Below are positions 1-7,207 of a stretch of DNA of 64,000 bases, in pieces. Positions within the stretch are counted from its first letter, which is position 1. Each line of letters starts with the position of its first letter. The DNA comes from Akkermansiaceae bacterium UBA7331 (GTDB lineage: Bacteria > Verrucomicrobiota > Verrucomicrobiia > Verrucomicrobiales > Akkermansiaceae). Below the pieces are notes generated by a model. That model was given only the letters and a program-made list of their open reading frames with translations, did not search any database and was not told the DNA's origin. The stretch spans positions 374,922 to 438,921 of the forward strand of contig DKPP01000011.1 in assembly GCA_002471255.1 (NCBI GenBank), given 5' to 3'. The position numbers and the translations under genes were made by a program.

Positions 1-284
1 AAGGGAGCTTGGGCGATTAAATATGTTCTCCATAAACAAAAGTTGATATGTTCGTGAATATTTTCAGTTTCAAGTGAAGGGCTTGGAGTGGAAGCAAATT
101 GTGTTTCTCTATAAAATTCCCTAACGTTGCCTTCTTTCAAGTGTTTGGCAAGTGTTGTAATATGCTCAGGTAATGAAGTTGACGAGTCCAAGGATTGAGG
201 CTCGGAAATTTGCATTTGTGCTTGGCAGGCCATGATTCCTAAGCCGATAACGATTAAGTAAAGTAGAGATGAATGTTTTTTCAT
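1..284 (-). CDS. Secreted lipoprotein of unknown function, 3'-truncated by the window edge
   Basis: The reverse strand is open from an ATG at 284 to the first base of the window, giving 94 codons without a stop. The N-terminus is a lysine pair followed by a hydrophobic stretch and ends in LGIMAC, a good lipoprotein signal peptide with the lipidated Cys at residue 20. The rest is polar and low-complexity (SEPQSLDSSTSLPEH), followed by a more helical segment, and I recognise no domain. It is transcribed away from gluQ, and about 190 bases separate the two starts. Real gene likely; function unknown. Confidence 0.6.
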   Translation of the reverse strand, partial: MKKHSSLLYLIVIGLGIMACQAQMQISEPQSLDSSTSLPEHITTLAKHLKEGNVREFYRETQFASTPSPSLETENIHEHINFCLWRTYLIAQAP

Positions 285-476
285 TATGCAGTATATGTTT
301 TTGTCTGTAATGGTTTCGTGTTATAGGGTTTATCTATGATATAGATAGTAGCATAGAGAGTCAATCTTAGACGTTGGGTATAGAGGATAGTGGATGTTGT
401 TACGTTATTTGTCTCATATTTTTGTGAAGGAAAAAATCGTTGCAAAACTTTAGGAGACCTTTAATCTTCTTGTGAA

Positions 477-1328
477 ATGAAGAATCCGGTTCCTGTCACA
501 AGATTTGCTCCTAGCCCCAGTGGTTATTTGCATTTGGGCCATGTTTTGGCTGCCTGTGAGGCTAGACGCTTGGCTGATGAAGGATGCGGGCAGTGTTTAT
601 TAAGAATAGAAGATATTGATCGTGGCCGGTGTCACGATCAATACATTGATGGGATTATCGAGGATCTCAATTGGTTGGGATTGTCGTTTGATGGAGAAAT
701 CGTGCGCCAGTCCGAAAGAATGGGTTTATACCGAAATGCCTTAGATCGTTTGATTGATTTAGAAGTGGTTTATCCCTGTTTTTGCACTCGTAAGGAAATT
801 GCTCTTGAATTGTCCCGCATGGCAGATGCCCCTCAAGGGGAACACATCGAGCTTTATCCCAAAACATGCAAACATTTATCTATTCAGAAACGTACTGAAA
901 AAATGAATCAAGGAGTGCCTTATGCATGGCGTTTGGATTCTGATAAAGCTTTTAATTTAGTAGGGGAATTGACTTGGGTCGATAGACGATTTGGGCTGCA
1001 AATGGTTAACCCTGATTATGTGGGGGATGTCGTTTTAGCCCGAAAGGATTGTGCGACCAGTTATCACCTATCGGTCGTGGTAGATGATGCTTTGCAAGGT
1101 GTTAATTTGGTAAGTCGTGGTGAAGATTTATTCGAAGCAACTCATGTGCATCGTTTATTGCAAGAATTGCTACAATTGCCCGTGCCGGAATGGTATCACC
1201 ATCATTTAATTTGTGATGATCATGGGGTTAGACTTGCTAAACGCAATAAAAGTCTGGCTATAAAAGAAATGAGAGAGTCGGGGATGAGTCCTGATGAGGT
1301 GCTGAAAATGATGCGAGGCTCCTTCTAA
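477..1328 (+). CDS. gluQ: Glutamyl-Q tRNA(Asp) synthetase
   Basis: This 283-residue protein matches GluQ-RS, the paralogue of the glutamyl-tRNA synthetase catalytic domain. The family activates glutamate and attaches it to the queuosine base of tRNA-Asp rather than to a tRNA end. The class I signature is present as APSPSGYLHLGH near residues 11-22, and the KMSKS-like loop as RLAKRNKS at 252-259. The zinc ligands follow the family pattern: C101 and C103 in CFC, then Y127 and C131 in YPKTC. There is no C-terminal anticodon-binding domain, and the length fits GluQ, so it is not a full GltX. It stands alone, convergent with the lipoprotein gene ending at 1367. Confident call. Confidence 0.93.
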   Translation: MKNPVPVTRFAPSPSGYLHLGHVLAACEARRLADEGCGQCLLRIEDIDRGRCHDQYIDGIIEDLNWLGLSFDGEIVRQSERMGLYRNALDRLIDLEVVYPCFCTRKEIALELSRMADAPQGEHIELYPKTCKHLSIQKRTEKMNQGVPYAWRLDSDKAFNLVGELTWVDRRFGLQMVNPDYVGDVVLARKDCATSYHLSVVVDDALQGVNLVSRGEDLFEATHVHRLLQELLQLPVPEWYHHHLICDDHGVRLAKRNKSLAIKEMRESGMSPDEVLKMMRGSF

Positions 1329-1366
1329 TAAAGAAAGAACCTCGTAAAAGACTTGTTAAAAGGGTT

Positions 1367-1813
1367 TTATTCGGGCCAGGCGTTACCTGGGATGCCATTT
1401 TGAGTAATGACGACTTCTTGCCCGATATGAAAGCGGATTTGGGGAGTGGCTTCTTGGATGACCTCTACTAGATCGCCGGAATCTTTTAATTTAATTCTAA
1501 TACGAAGCATTTTGTCGGCTTCGAATTTTCCATCCATCAAAGATCCTGCTTCGGTGGCTATTCTAGTAGCACCTGTTGCTAAGATGCCTGGGGCAATGGC
1601 ACTCGTAGCCGTATTGGCCATCGATGCAAAGGCCCCATCATCTTTGTCGCTCATCATGTGGATTTCTTTGATTTTGACGATGGTACCGAGTTTAATACTA
1701 TAAACCTTGCCGGCTTGGATTTCGAGATTCTTGCCTTGTGAGCATGATGGGAAAAGATGCAGTGCGCAGAAAGCAAGTGCTACGGATAAAATGGTTTGCA
1801 GTGACAAGTTCAT
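1367..1813 (-). CDS. Small exported lipoprotein with a glycine-rich middle segment
   Basis: A 148-residue protein starts with a signal sequence ending in LFPSC, an imperfect lipobox with the candidate lipidated Cys at 24. Residues 65-92 are small and hydrophobic (MANTATSAIAPGILATGATR), reminiscent of glycine-zipper outer-membrane lipoproteins. The C-terminus is a beta-rich segment (MLRIRIKLKDSGDLVEVIQE). That order resembles SlyB-type lipoproteins, but the resemblance is weak and I would not assign the family. The gene starts 7 bases after the menA stop, so it is probably the last gene of an aroD-menA operon. The pairing with quinone and shikimate genes may only be positional. Confidence 0.7.
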   Translation of the reverse strand: MNLSLQTILSVALAFCALHLFPSCSQGKNLEIQAGKVYSIKLGTIVKIKEIHMMSDKDDGAFASMANTATSAIAPGILATGATRIATEAGSLMDGKFEADKMLRIRIKLKDSGDLVEVIQEATPQIRFHIGQEVVITQNGIPGNAWPE

Positions 1814-1820
1814 GAAAAAT

Positions 1821-2732
1821 TTAGAGCATGGTGTAAGTGATTAAATACACGATAAGGTGAATGGAAGATAAAGCTAAGAGTTTGTTCATCTTTTTATTCG
1901 CCGGTGTTTTTTGAAGTAAAAGGATCAATGTGCCAGCTATTACGATCGATGGAATCCAGAGCACCCAAGATAAAGCGATGTCTAAGTGAAGTGCTTTCAT
2001 AGACATAGGTAAGGTCAGATAGGCGGCAAAAATGAAGCCTATGGTTAGGCCTCTAGCTTTGGCGTCTCCCAATTTGACGGCAAGGGTGCGTTTGCCCGTT
2101 TGGGTGTCTTCCTTACGGTCTCGGATGTTATTGATCGAAACCATCACGGCGGACAGTAATCCGCATTGGATACCTAATACGACTCCTGCATTATAAATAG
2201 CAGTAGATTCTACTAAGGTGCCGGGAATGGTATGTACAAAACCTATTTGTACAAAGATCGTGCCTAGTACGGCGATAAGTCCAAAAAATAAAATAACGAA
2301 TATCTCTCCTAAGCCTTTATAAGCTAGAGGAAATGGTCCTCCTGTATAACCGTATGCAAAATAAAGAGAAGGGATGCCTATAGCTATAATCGGCCAGCCC
2401 CTTTCTAAAATCAATGGAACGGAAAATCCACAAGCCGCTAATAAAAAGATGCCACCAATGGCTAATAAGGTGCGGTGATTAATGGCACCGGTTGCGGTCA
2501 TTCTTTTCGGACCTTGTCTTTTTTTCGTATCGGCATTTTTACAAAAATCAATGGCATCGTTGAAATAATTGCAGGCAATTTGAATGCATAGACATGATAA
2601 AAATGTAAATGCCGCCAAACTAGGATTCCATTGCGAGGTCATATGATAGACCACCATACACCCGGCCCATACCGGAATAAGCGATGCGGTAAGGGTCTTA
2701 GGTCGAGCTGCCAAAAATAAGGCTTTAAACAT
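1821..2732 (-). CDS. menA: 1,4-dihydroxy-2-naphthoate polyprenyltransferase
   Basis: This 303-residue integral membrane protein of the UbiA superfamily has about eight or nine hydrophobic helices. The first Asp-rich prenyl-diphosphate motif is NDAIDFCKNAD at residues 58-68, and the second is NNIRDRKEDTQTGKRT near 201-216. The NNIRDxxxD form and overall spacing are typical of MenA, which attaches the polyprenyl tail to DHNA in menaquinone synthesis at the cytoplasmic membrane. It lies 8 bases downstream of aroD on the same strand, so the two are probably co-transcribed; shikimate-derived chorismate feeds menaquinone synthesis. A quinol would also be the electron donor for the nitric oxide reductase at 7.2 kb. 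A related UbiA enzyme cannot be excluded, but MenA is the best fit. Confidence 0.88.
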   Translation of the reverse strand: MFKALFLAARPKTLTASLIPVWAGCMVVYHMTSQWNPSLAAFTFLSCLCIQIACNYFNDAIDFCKNADTKKRQGPKRMTATGAINHRTLLAIGGIFLLAACGFSVPLILERGWPIIAIGIPSLYFAYGYTGGPFPLAYKGLGEIFVILFFGLIAVLGTIFVQIGFVHTIPGTLVESTAIYNAGVVLGIQCGLLSAVMVSINNIRDRKEDTQTGKRTLAVKLGDAKARGLTIGFIFAAYLTLPMSMKALHLDIALSWVLWIPSIVIAGTLILLLQKTPANKKMNKLLALSSIHLIVYLITYTML

Positions 2733-2740
2733 AAAGTATA

Positions 2741-3451
2741 TTAGAGAAGTTGGATGTCGGGTAATTTAGCCAAATCTGTTTTGAAGTCTGCTACTTTCCA
2801 TTGTCCCGGGGCACTAGGTCTGCTACCTAAATAGCCATAAATAAGGGTAGAGCCGATTTGTGAATAGAGTAAACGTGAAATAGGGCCTAATGCTCCCATT
2901 CCCATCAAAGCAACAGGTAAATCGGATTTTCTTAATACTTCCACACCATTTTGAATATCCTCGGGGATGATGAGTGTAAAAGCAAATTTTGCCATATCAG
3001 CCCCGGCTACTTGAGCCTTTTTAATCAAAGAAAGGAAATAATCAGGACCGGGGGTAAGATTAAAATCATGAGAAGAGGCTATCACGAGTACACCTGCTTC
3101 TTTTGCTTTGGTGATTAGTTTGCCCGCTTTATGTAAGGAGGCAATTTCGATGTCAATAGCTTTAGCGTGTGGTAATGATTCTTCGAGTAATTGAAGTCGC
3201 TCCTCTTCTGAAATGTTAGAAAAGCCTCCTTCTTGAGCGGCACGCATCGTGACAAGTAAGGGCATTTTAGGCGCACACGCAAGAATTTCGGATAAGGAAT
3301 GTTCCGGATACATCGCATCTAGTCTTAGCTCTACCCAATCACATTGGGTGATAAGATCCTGACCTTGGTATGATTTCCAATCATCCCAAGTACTGATAGA
3401 GCCGACAATTTTGGTCGAATGATGCTTGAAAGGCGTGACACTTGCTTGCAT
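2741..3451 (-). CDS. aroD: Type I 3-dehydroquinate dehydratase
   Basis: The 236-residue protein is a type I (class I aldolase-fold) dehydroquinase, which converts 3-dehydroquinate to 3-dehydroshikimate in the shikimate pathway. The Schiff-base lysine is K155 in ADMAKFAF, and the general acid/base histidine is H128 in ASSHDF. The substrate-binding start (WVELRLDAM) and end (SRPSAPGQW) motifs are also present. Length is normal for the single-domain enzyme. It is the first gene of a leftward operon with menA. Upstream is the terminator of the capsid gene at 3527-3554, which isolates this operon from it. Confidence 0.93.
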   Translation of the reverse strand: MQASVTPFKHHSTKIVGSISTWDDWKSYQGQDLITQCDWVELRLDAMYPEHSLSEILACAPKMPLLVTMRAAQEGGFSNISEEERLQLLEESLPHAKAIDIEIASLHKAGKLITKAKEAGVLVIASSHDFNLTPGPDYFLSLIKKAQVAGADMAKFAFTLIIPEDIQNGVEVLRKSDLPVALMGMGALGPISRLLYSQIGSTLIYGYLGSRPSAPGQWKVADFKTDLAKLPDIQLL

Positions 3452-3520
3452 ATAGACAAAATAACGCTTTTGATTAAAGAAGGCAATCTTGTAATGCTCT
3501 GCTGACTCGCCTATTTCAAA

Positions 3521-3554
3521 AGAAAAACTCGTATCGGAAGAGCCCGATACGAGT
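3521..3554 (-). terminator. Rho-independent terminator of the orphan capsid gene
   Basis: Eleven bases at 3527-3537 (ACTCGTATCGG) pair perfectly with 3544-3554 around a 6-base loop. On the minus strand the stem is followed by a T-rich run (TTTTCTTTT). It lies about 30 bases past the stop of the capsid gene and before the aroD start, so the capsid gene looks like a self-contained transcription unit. Confidence 0.88.
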
Positions 3555-3583
3555 GAATAAGAGGGAATGGTTAATTTGATAAC

Positions 3584-4498
3584 TTATTTGCTCTCGTCAC
3601 ATAAAATGCGTACGAAACCTTCTTCTTGTAAACGTGTGGCACCACAAGCGAATTTAGCACGGATTTGCAAAGTCTCTTCCATATCATCACGAATGGAGAT
3701 ACGTACTTTGAAATCATCCCAAATACCGAATTGAGCCTTACTTTTCACCCATGCCATAGCATAGCGATGTTTAGCCATATTGGTTGGTAATAATTGAGTG
3801 CGGATAAATTTAAAGCCCATAAAGGTATCGATTTTACCCTCAGCCAATGCCTTGACGTTATTGAAATCATAACTGCTTACCTCGGTAGAACGAAGCAAGC
3901 TCATGATTTGAGCACTAGTGACAGCCATGACCAATTCATCACCCATGCGGTGTGAATCTTGGCTCCATGCCTCATTTTCTTCAAAAAGACGTAAAGTTGC
4001 ACGTAATTTTTCAACCGTCAAGTTCGTGTTATCTGCAGCACCTGTTTCTGAGTAATTGACAGCTATGGTTTGTGCAACAGGAAATGATAATGTGGTCAAA
4101 CCATCTTCACCCACATAATTGATACCATTAAATGCTTCAAGGATAACTTTATCCATTGTACGGCCTGCTGCCGATTGTAAGCCTTCAATAGCTTTTGAGA
4201 CCGGAGCGTCTAAATCTCCAAGTTTTTTGTGATCATATTCGTCAAAGCCAATGGCTTTAGTGAAAATACGCGGGCGCATTGATCGACGATAGGTAGGAGC
4301 CTCTTTAAGCGATGTTGCCTGTACTCGTTCACTTTTCTCATCAAAATCAAGGACTCCAAATTGGTCGAAAAAAGCAATTTTACCGCTCAATCCACGTTCA
4401 ACCGTTACGTATTGTTCTAGTCGAGAAGTATGTTGCTGAAGGAGAGATCCCCATTTATTGGTATACTTTACCTGATAGTTTTCTTCTATAGTTCCCAT
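3584..4498 (-). CDS. Phage-type major capsid protein, orphan
   Basis: The 304-residue product has the organisation of a family of tailed-phage major capsid proteins: an N-terminal segment followed by a conserved block with paired arginines (APTYRRSMRP), an Asp-rich stretch (KKLGDLDAPVSKAIEGL), an AAGRTMDKVILEAFNG helix, and a GEDGLTTLSFP loop. A later LRATLRLFEENEA helix and a beta-rich C-terminus (VRISIRDDMEETLQIRAKF) complete the pattern. From memory these match the annotated 'phage capsid protein' family with an HK97-like fold. I cannot run a profile search. There is no signal peptide. No portal, terminase, protease or tail gene is adjacent: aroD lies downstream and two membrane proteins upstream. 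The frame is intact and the gene has its own terminator. It could be a domesticated capsid or encapsulin-like shell, or a recent prophage leftover. Confidence 0.85.
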   Translation of the reverse strand: MGTIEENYQVKYTNKWGSLLQQHTSRLEQYVTVERGLSGKIAFFDQFGVLDFDEKSERVQATSLKEAPTYRRSMRPRIFTKAIGFDEYDHKKLGDLDAPVSKAIEGLQSAAGRTMDKVILEAFNGINYVGEDGLTTLSFPVAQTIAVNYSETGAADNTNLTVEKLRATLRLFEENEAWSQDSHRMGDELVMAVTSAQIMSLLRSTEVSSYDFNNVKALAEGKIDTFMGFKFIRTQLLPTNMAKHRYAMAWVKSKAQFGIWDDFKVRISIRDDMEETLQIRAKFACGATRLQEEGFVRILCDESK

Positions 4499-4749
4499 AA
4501 TTTAATTCATGAAATATTTTAATATTGATCCATTAGCCAAGTTTCATTCGAATCACTTCTTTTTAATAGGCATGATAAGAAATCACTTTTTGGCTAGATG
4601 TGTTTACATTTTGGGTAGAGTTAGGTTTGAAACATCACGCCTGATACGTGATCTGCTTTATTGATGTTCATGATTAAAATCTAGGAGTCATTCTTGAACA
4701 ACGAATGAAGAGGTAGGTCTAAACTTGTGTAGAATTTCCACAAATTATC

Positions 4750-5331
4750 ATGGTAAAGAAAATTACATATTTCATGCTATTTATGGCTTGTTGTTCCTCA
4801 CTTGCTATGGCATCTAATCCGGCTTTAGCAGTGATTTTGCCCGCAAATGAGCCTGATTATTCGATTTGGACTATGTTGCAAGATTATGGTCTTGATCGAG
4901 TGCATCCGACATTTGTCCATTATCCGATAGCCTTGGGTTTATTTGGTGTTTTATTGTATTACATCACTTATTTTTTCAAAAAGAATGATGAATGTTGGAA
5001 ATTTTTTAGCTTCTTTGTTTTATTCTTTGCCGAAATAGCCGCGTTATGTACGCTAGGTACCGGGGCTATGTATTCATACGGACTAAATGGCAATGCCCAT
5101 GTCGCAACAAATTGGCACCAGAATATGGCAATTCTTACAGTGCTTTTATTTGGTATTCCTGTTTTAGTTCAGATTTTATCCTATATCTTCAAAAAAGATT
5201 TATGGTATCTAAAAACTTTTTGTTTAGTGCTTTATACCTTAGGTGCGTTAAGTGTGGCAACTACCGGATTTATCGGGGGAAGCATTGTATATGATTATTT
5301 GATCAATCCTACGGTGATCAGCGGTTCTTAA
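4750..5331 (+). CDS. DUF2231-type four-helix membrane protein, copy 1
   Basis: A 193-residue protein with an N-terminal signal-like helix and four further hydrophobic helices. The HPTFVHYPIALGLFG motif near residues 54-68 is the hallmark of DUF2231 membrane proteins, whose conserved His residues suggest haem or metal binding. Further candidate ligands include the NWHQNMA histidine. It is followed 29 bases later by a paralogue that shares the motif, the ECWK/PCWK pair and the final FIGGSIVYDYLINPT / FLGSGMVFNFLVNPT segment. The two are almost certainly one operon. Function is unknown; DUF2231 proteins often sit with respiratory genes, and norB is 2 kb away on the other strand. Confidence 0.82.
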   Translation: MVKKITYFMLFMACCSSLAMASNPALAVILPANEPDYSIWTMLQDYGLDRVHPTFVHYPIALGLFGVLLYYITYFFKKNDECWKFFSFFVLFFAEIAALCTLGTGAMYSYGLNGNAHVATNWHQNMAILTVLLFGIPVLVQILSYIFKKDLWYLKTFCLVLYTLGALSVATTGFIGGSIVYDYLINPTVISGS

Positions 5332-5360
5332 TATGAATAAACTTTTGCAAATAATTAGAT

Positions 5361-5906
5361 ATGAATAGTTTAAATTATGTAAATGATGTGTTCCTTGCAG
5401 AGTTGCTCAATGTGGATCAAAAGGGCTTTTCTTTTTGGACTCTGATTGATGATTTTGGTTTTGATCATGTACACCCAATGCTTGTGCATTTTCCGGTGGC
5501 TTTGGGCGTATTTGGGGTTTTTGTATATATTCTTACATACATCTTTAAGCAACAGAGCCCTTGTTGGAAATCAATGAGTTTTCTCATTCTCCTGTTTGCT
5601 TTTATCAGTGCGCTAGTTGCAGCGACTAGCGGAGGATTATTTGCTTATAATCTGCATGAGACTCCCGGTAAGATAGAAGGTTGGCATTCTACCATGGCAA
5701 CTATCACAACCATACTATTCGGCCTAGGCTGTTTGATTCAAATATGGGGCTACTACAAATGGCGTGATTTATGGAAATACAAACATTGGTGTTTGCTTAT
5801 TTATATCCTTGCCGCAATCTGTGTGCTTATTACGGCATTCTTAGGTAGTGGTATGGTATTTAATTTCCTAGTGAATCCTACCATGGTAGGTGGACCTAGT
5901 GCGTAA
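5361..5906 (+). CDS. DUF2231-type four-helix membrane protein, copy 2
   Basis: A 181-residue paralogue of the preceding gene, with HPMLVHFPVALGVFG near residues 38-52, four predicted helices and the conserved GWHSTMA histidine. Unlike copy 1 it has no clear cleavable signal peptide, and its N-terminus (MNSLNYVNDVFLAELL) is short. The pair probably arose by tandem duplication and may form a heterodimer, which is inference. The DUF2231 family is uncharacterised biochemically as far as I know. A strong terminator follows at 5940-5980. Confidence 0.82.
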   Translation: MNSLNYVNDVFLAELLNVDQKGFSFWTLIDDFGFDHVHPMLVHFPVALGVFGVFVYILTYIFKQQSPCWKSMSFLILLFAFISALVAATSGGLFAYNLHETPGKIEGWHSTMATITTILFGLGCLIQIWGYYKWRDLWKYKHWCLLIYILAAICVLITAFLGSGMVFNFLVNPTMVGGPSA

Positions 5907-5939
5907 AGTAGTAGGCATTTTTTACAGTTATAAATTGAT

Positions 5940-5980
5940 GTAGCAACCTCGGCTGTACTGCTTTGGGTTGCTACTTTTTT
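5940..5980 (+). terminator. Terminator of the DUF2231 pair
   Basis: GTAGCAACC at 5940-5948 pairs with GGTTGCTAC at 5966-5974 and is followed by TTTTTT. Confidence 0.85.
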
Positions 5981-6190
5981 ATAGCTGCAGATCAATATAA
6001 CTGATCTGCTAAGCGTGTTGTATTGCAGATTATTGCCACTAATTTTGCATTTCTTTTGTGAACAAATATTATATTACATTTATGTATTTGTTGTTACGTA
6101 TATGTAACTAATTTATTTTAAATTTGTTATGACATTTCATAGTGTCTTGTTCTGAACATGGCTTGTTAGATATAAATCAATTACTTAGTT

Positions 6191-7033
6191 ATGAAAACAT
6201 GTAAAACTTGCCTAATGTTATTAAGTGCATTGTGTTGCTATCAGGGTGCTTATGCTGCATCTTTATCAACAGTAGTTTTAGATTTTGAAAAACCATCTGA
6301 TCAGGGAGGAGGAATTGTTCATGATGTGCAAAAATACTCTCATGTCTCGAGCTTCTTTTTCACACTCAATTCCGCTCGATTAAGTGAATCTCCGACTTCT
6401 ACGATTGGGCACGAGGTATTTCAAAATAATATGGATCTTATATCTCTAAGTTTCCAATGGGGTAGATCACAGGATCAAGCTAATGGTTTTAGCTCTTGTT
6501 ATTATGCACTATTAGACGACCAAAATCAATTGGTTGATTATTCAGGGAAGCAGTTGCATTATGAAGCAGGTGGATATGCAGAATTAACGTTTTCACAGTC
6601 TTTGACGATAGACCCTAATAAAACGTATAATGTAGTCTTTATTCATGATAAAAAAGTAAAAGCTTTTGAAACTGCTTTAGCAAATGGCTCAATGGTTTGG
6701 AGTTTAAAAGACTATGGTTTTTCCAACGGCCAAGTAGATTATACATATTCTGATTATTGGGATAATGCTCCATCTTTAGAATGTGTCGAATTTAGAAATA
6801 CTTATCATGGTGATATTCCCGGGTACGAGAATAATAATGGGAATATTCTTGTTGATGATAAATTATTGGGTGTAAACCTCCCTGGTAATAATGTAGCGAC
6901 AGATAATAATCTAAGAGGACCAAAGTTGGAGTTTGTTGTAAAAGAGCATTCTTCGCAGTCTATCCCTGAACCATCCTCCGCTTTGTTAGGCGCTTTTGGG
7001 ATTATGAGTTTTTTATTGAGACGTAAACGATGA
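6191..7033 (+). CDS. PEP-CTERM sorted extracellular protein
   Basis: The 280-residue product has a cleavable signal peptide (residues 1-22, ending AYAAS) and a C-terminal PEP-CTERM tail: SIPEPSSALLGAFG followed by a hydrophobic helix and RRKR. Such proteins are exported and processed by an exosortase, and in Verrucomicrobiota they are often linked to the envelope or exopolysaccharide. The body is beta-rich (LDFEKPSDQGGGIVHD, YAELTFSQSLTIDPN), like carbohydrate-binding jelly-rolls, but I recognise no specific family. It is monocistronic and flanked by terminators. No exosortase is encoded in this window. Confidence 0.85.
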   Translation: MKTCKTCLMLLSALCCYQGAYAASLSTVVLDFEKPSDQGGGIVHDVQKYSHVSSFFFTLNSARLSESPTSTIGHEVFQNNMDLISLSFQWGRSQDQANGFSSCYYALLDDQNQLVDYSGKQLHYEAGGYAELTFSQSLTIDPNKTYNVVFIHDKKVKAFETALANGSMVWSLKDYGFSNGQVDYTYSDYWDNAPSLECVEFRNTYHGDIPGYENNNGNILVDDKLLGVNLPGNNVATDNNLRGPKLEFVVKEHSSQSIPEPSSALLGAFGIMSFLLRRKR

Positions 7034-7054
7034 GTTTAGCTATTAGTTAATTTT

Positions 7055-7088
7055 AAAAAGGATTAGGGTATGGCTCTAATCCTTTTTT
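7055..7088 (+). terminator. Terminator after PEP-CTERM gene
   Basis: Twelve bases at 7055-7066 (AAAAAGGATTAG) pair with 7076-7087; the right arm ends in a T run. It lies 22 bases past the stop of the PEP-CTERM gene. Confidence 0.85.
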
Positions 7089-7156
7089 GTAAGCACTCAA
7101 ATGAGATGTAGATTCTTTAGCTAGCTTATTAGTGGACTGTATTTGAAGATAAAAAG

Positions 7157-7181
7157 AGCGAGAAGGTTAGCCCCTCTCGCT
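7157..7181 (-). terminator. Terminator of norB
   Basis: AGCGAGA at 7157-7163 pairs with TCTCGCT at 7175-7181. On the minus strand it is followed by CTTTTTATC. It lies 27 bases past the norB stop. Confidence 0.75.
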
Positions 7182-7207
7182 TGATGATTAAATATATGTA
7201 TTTGGGT

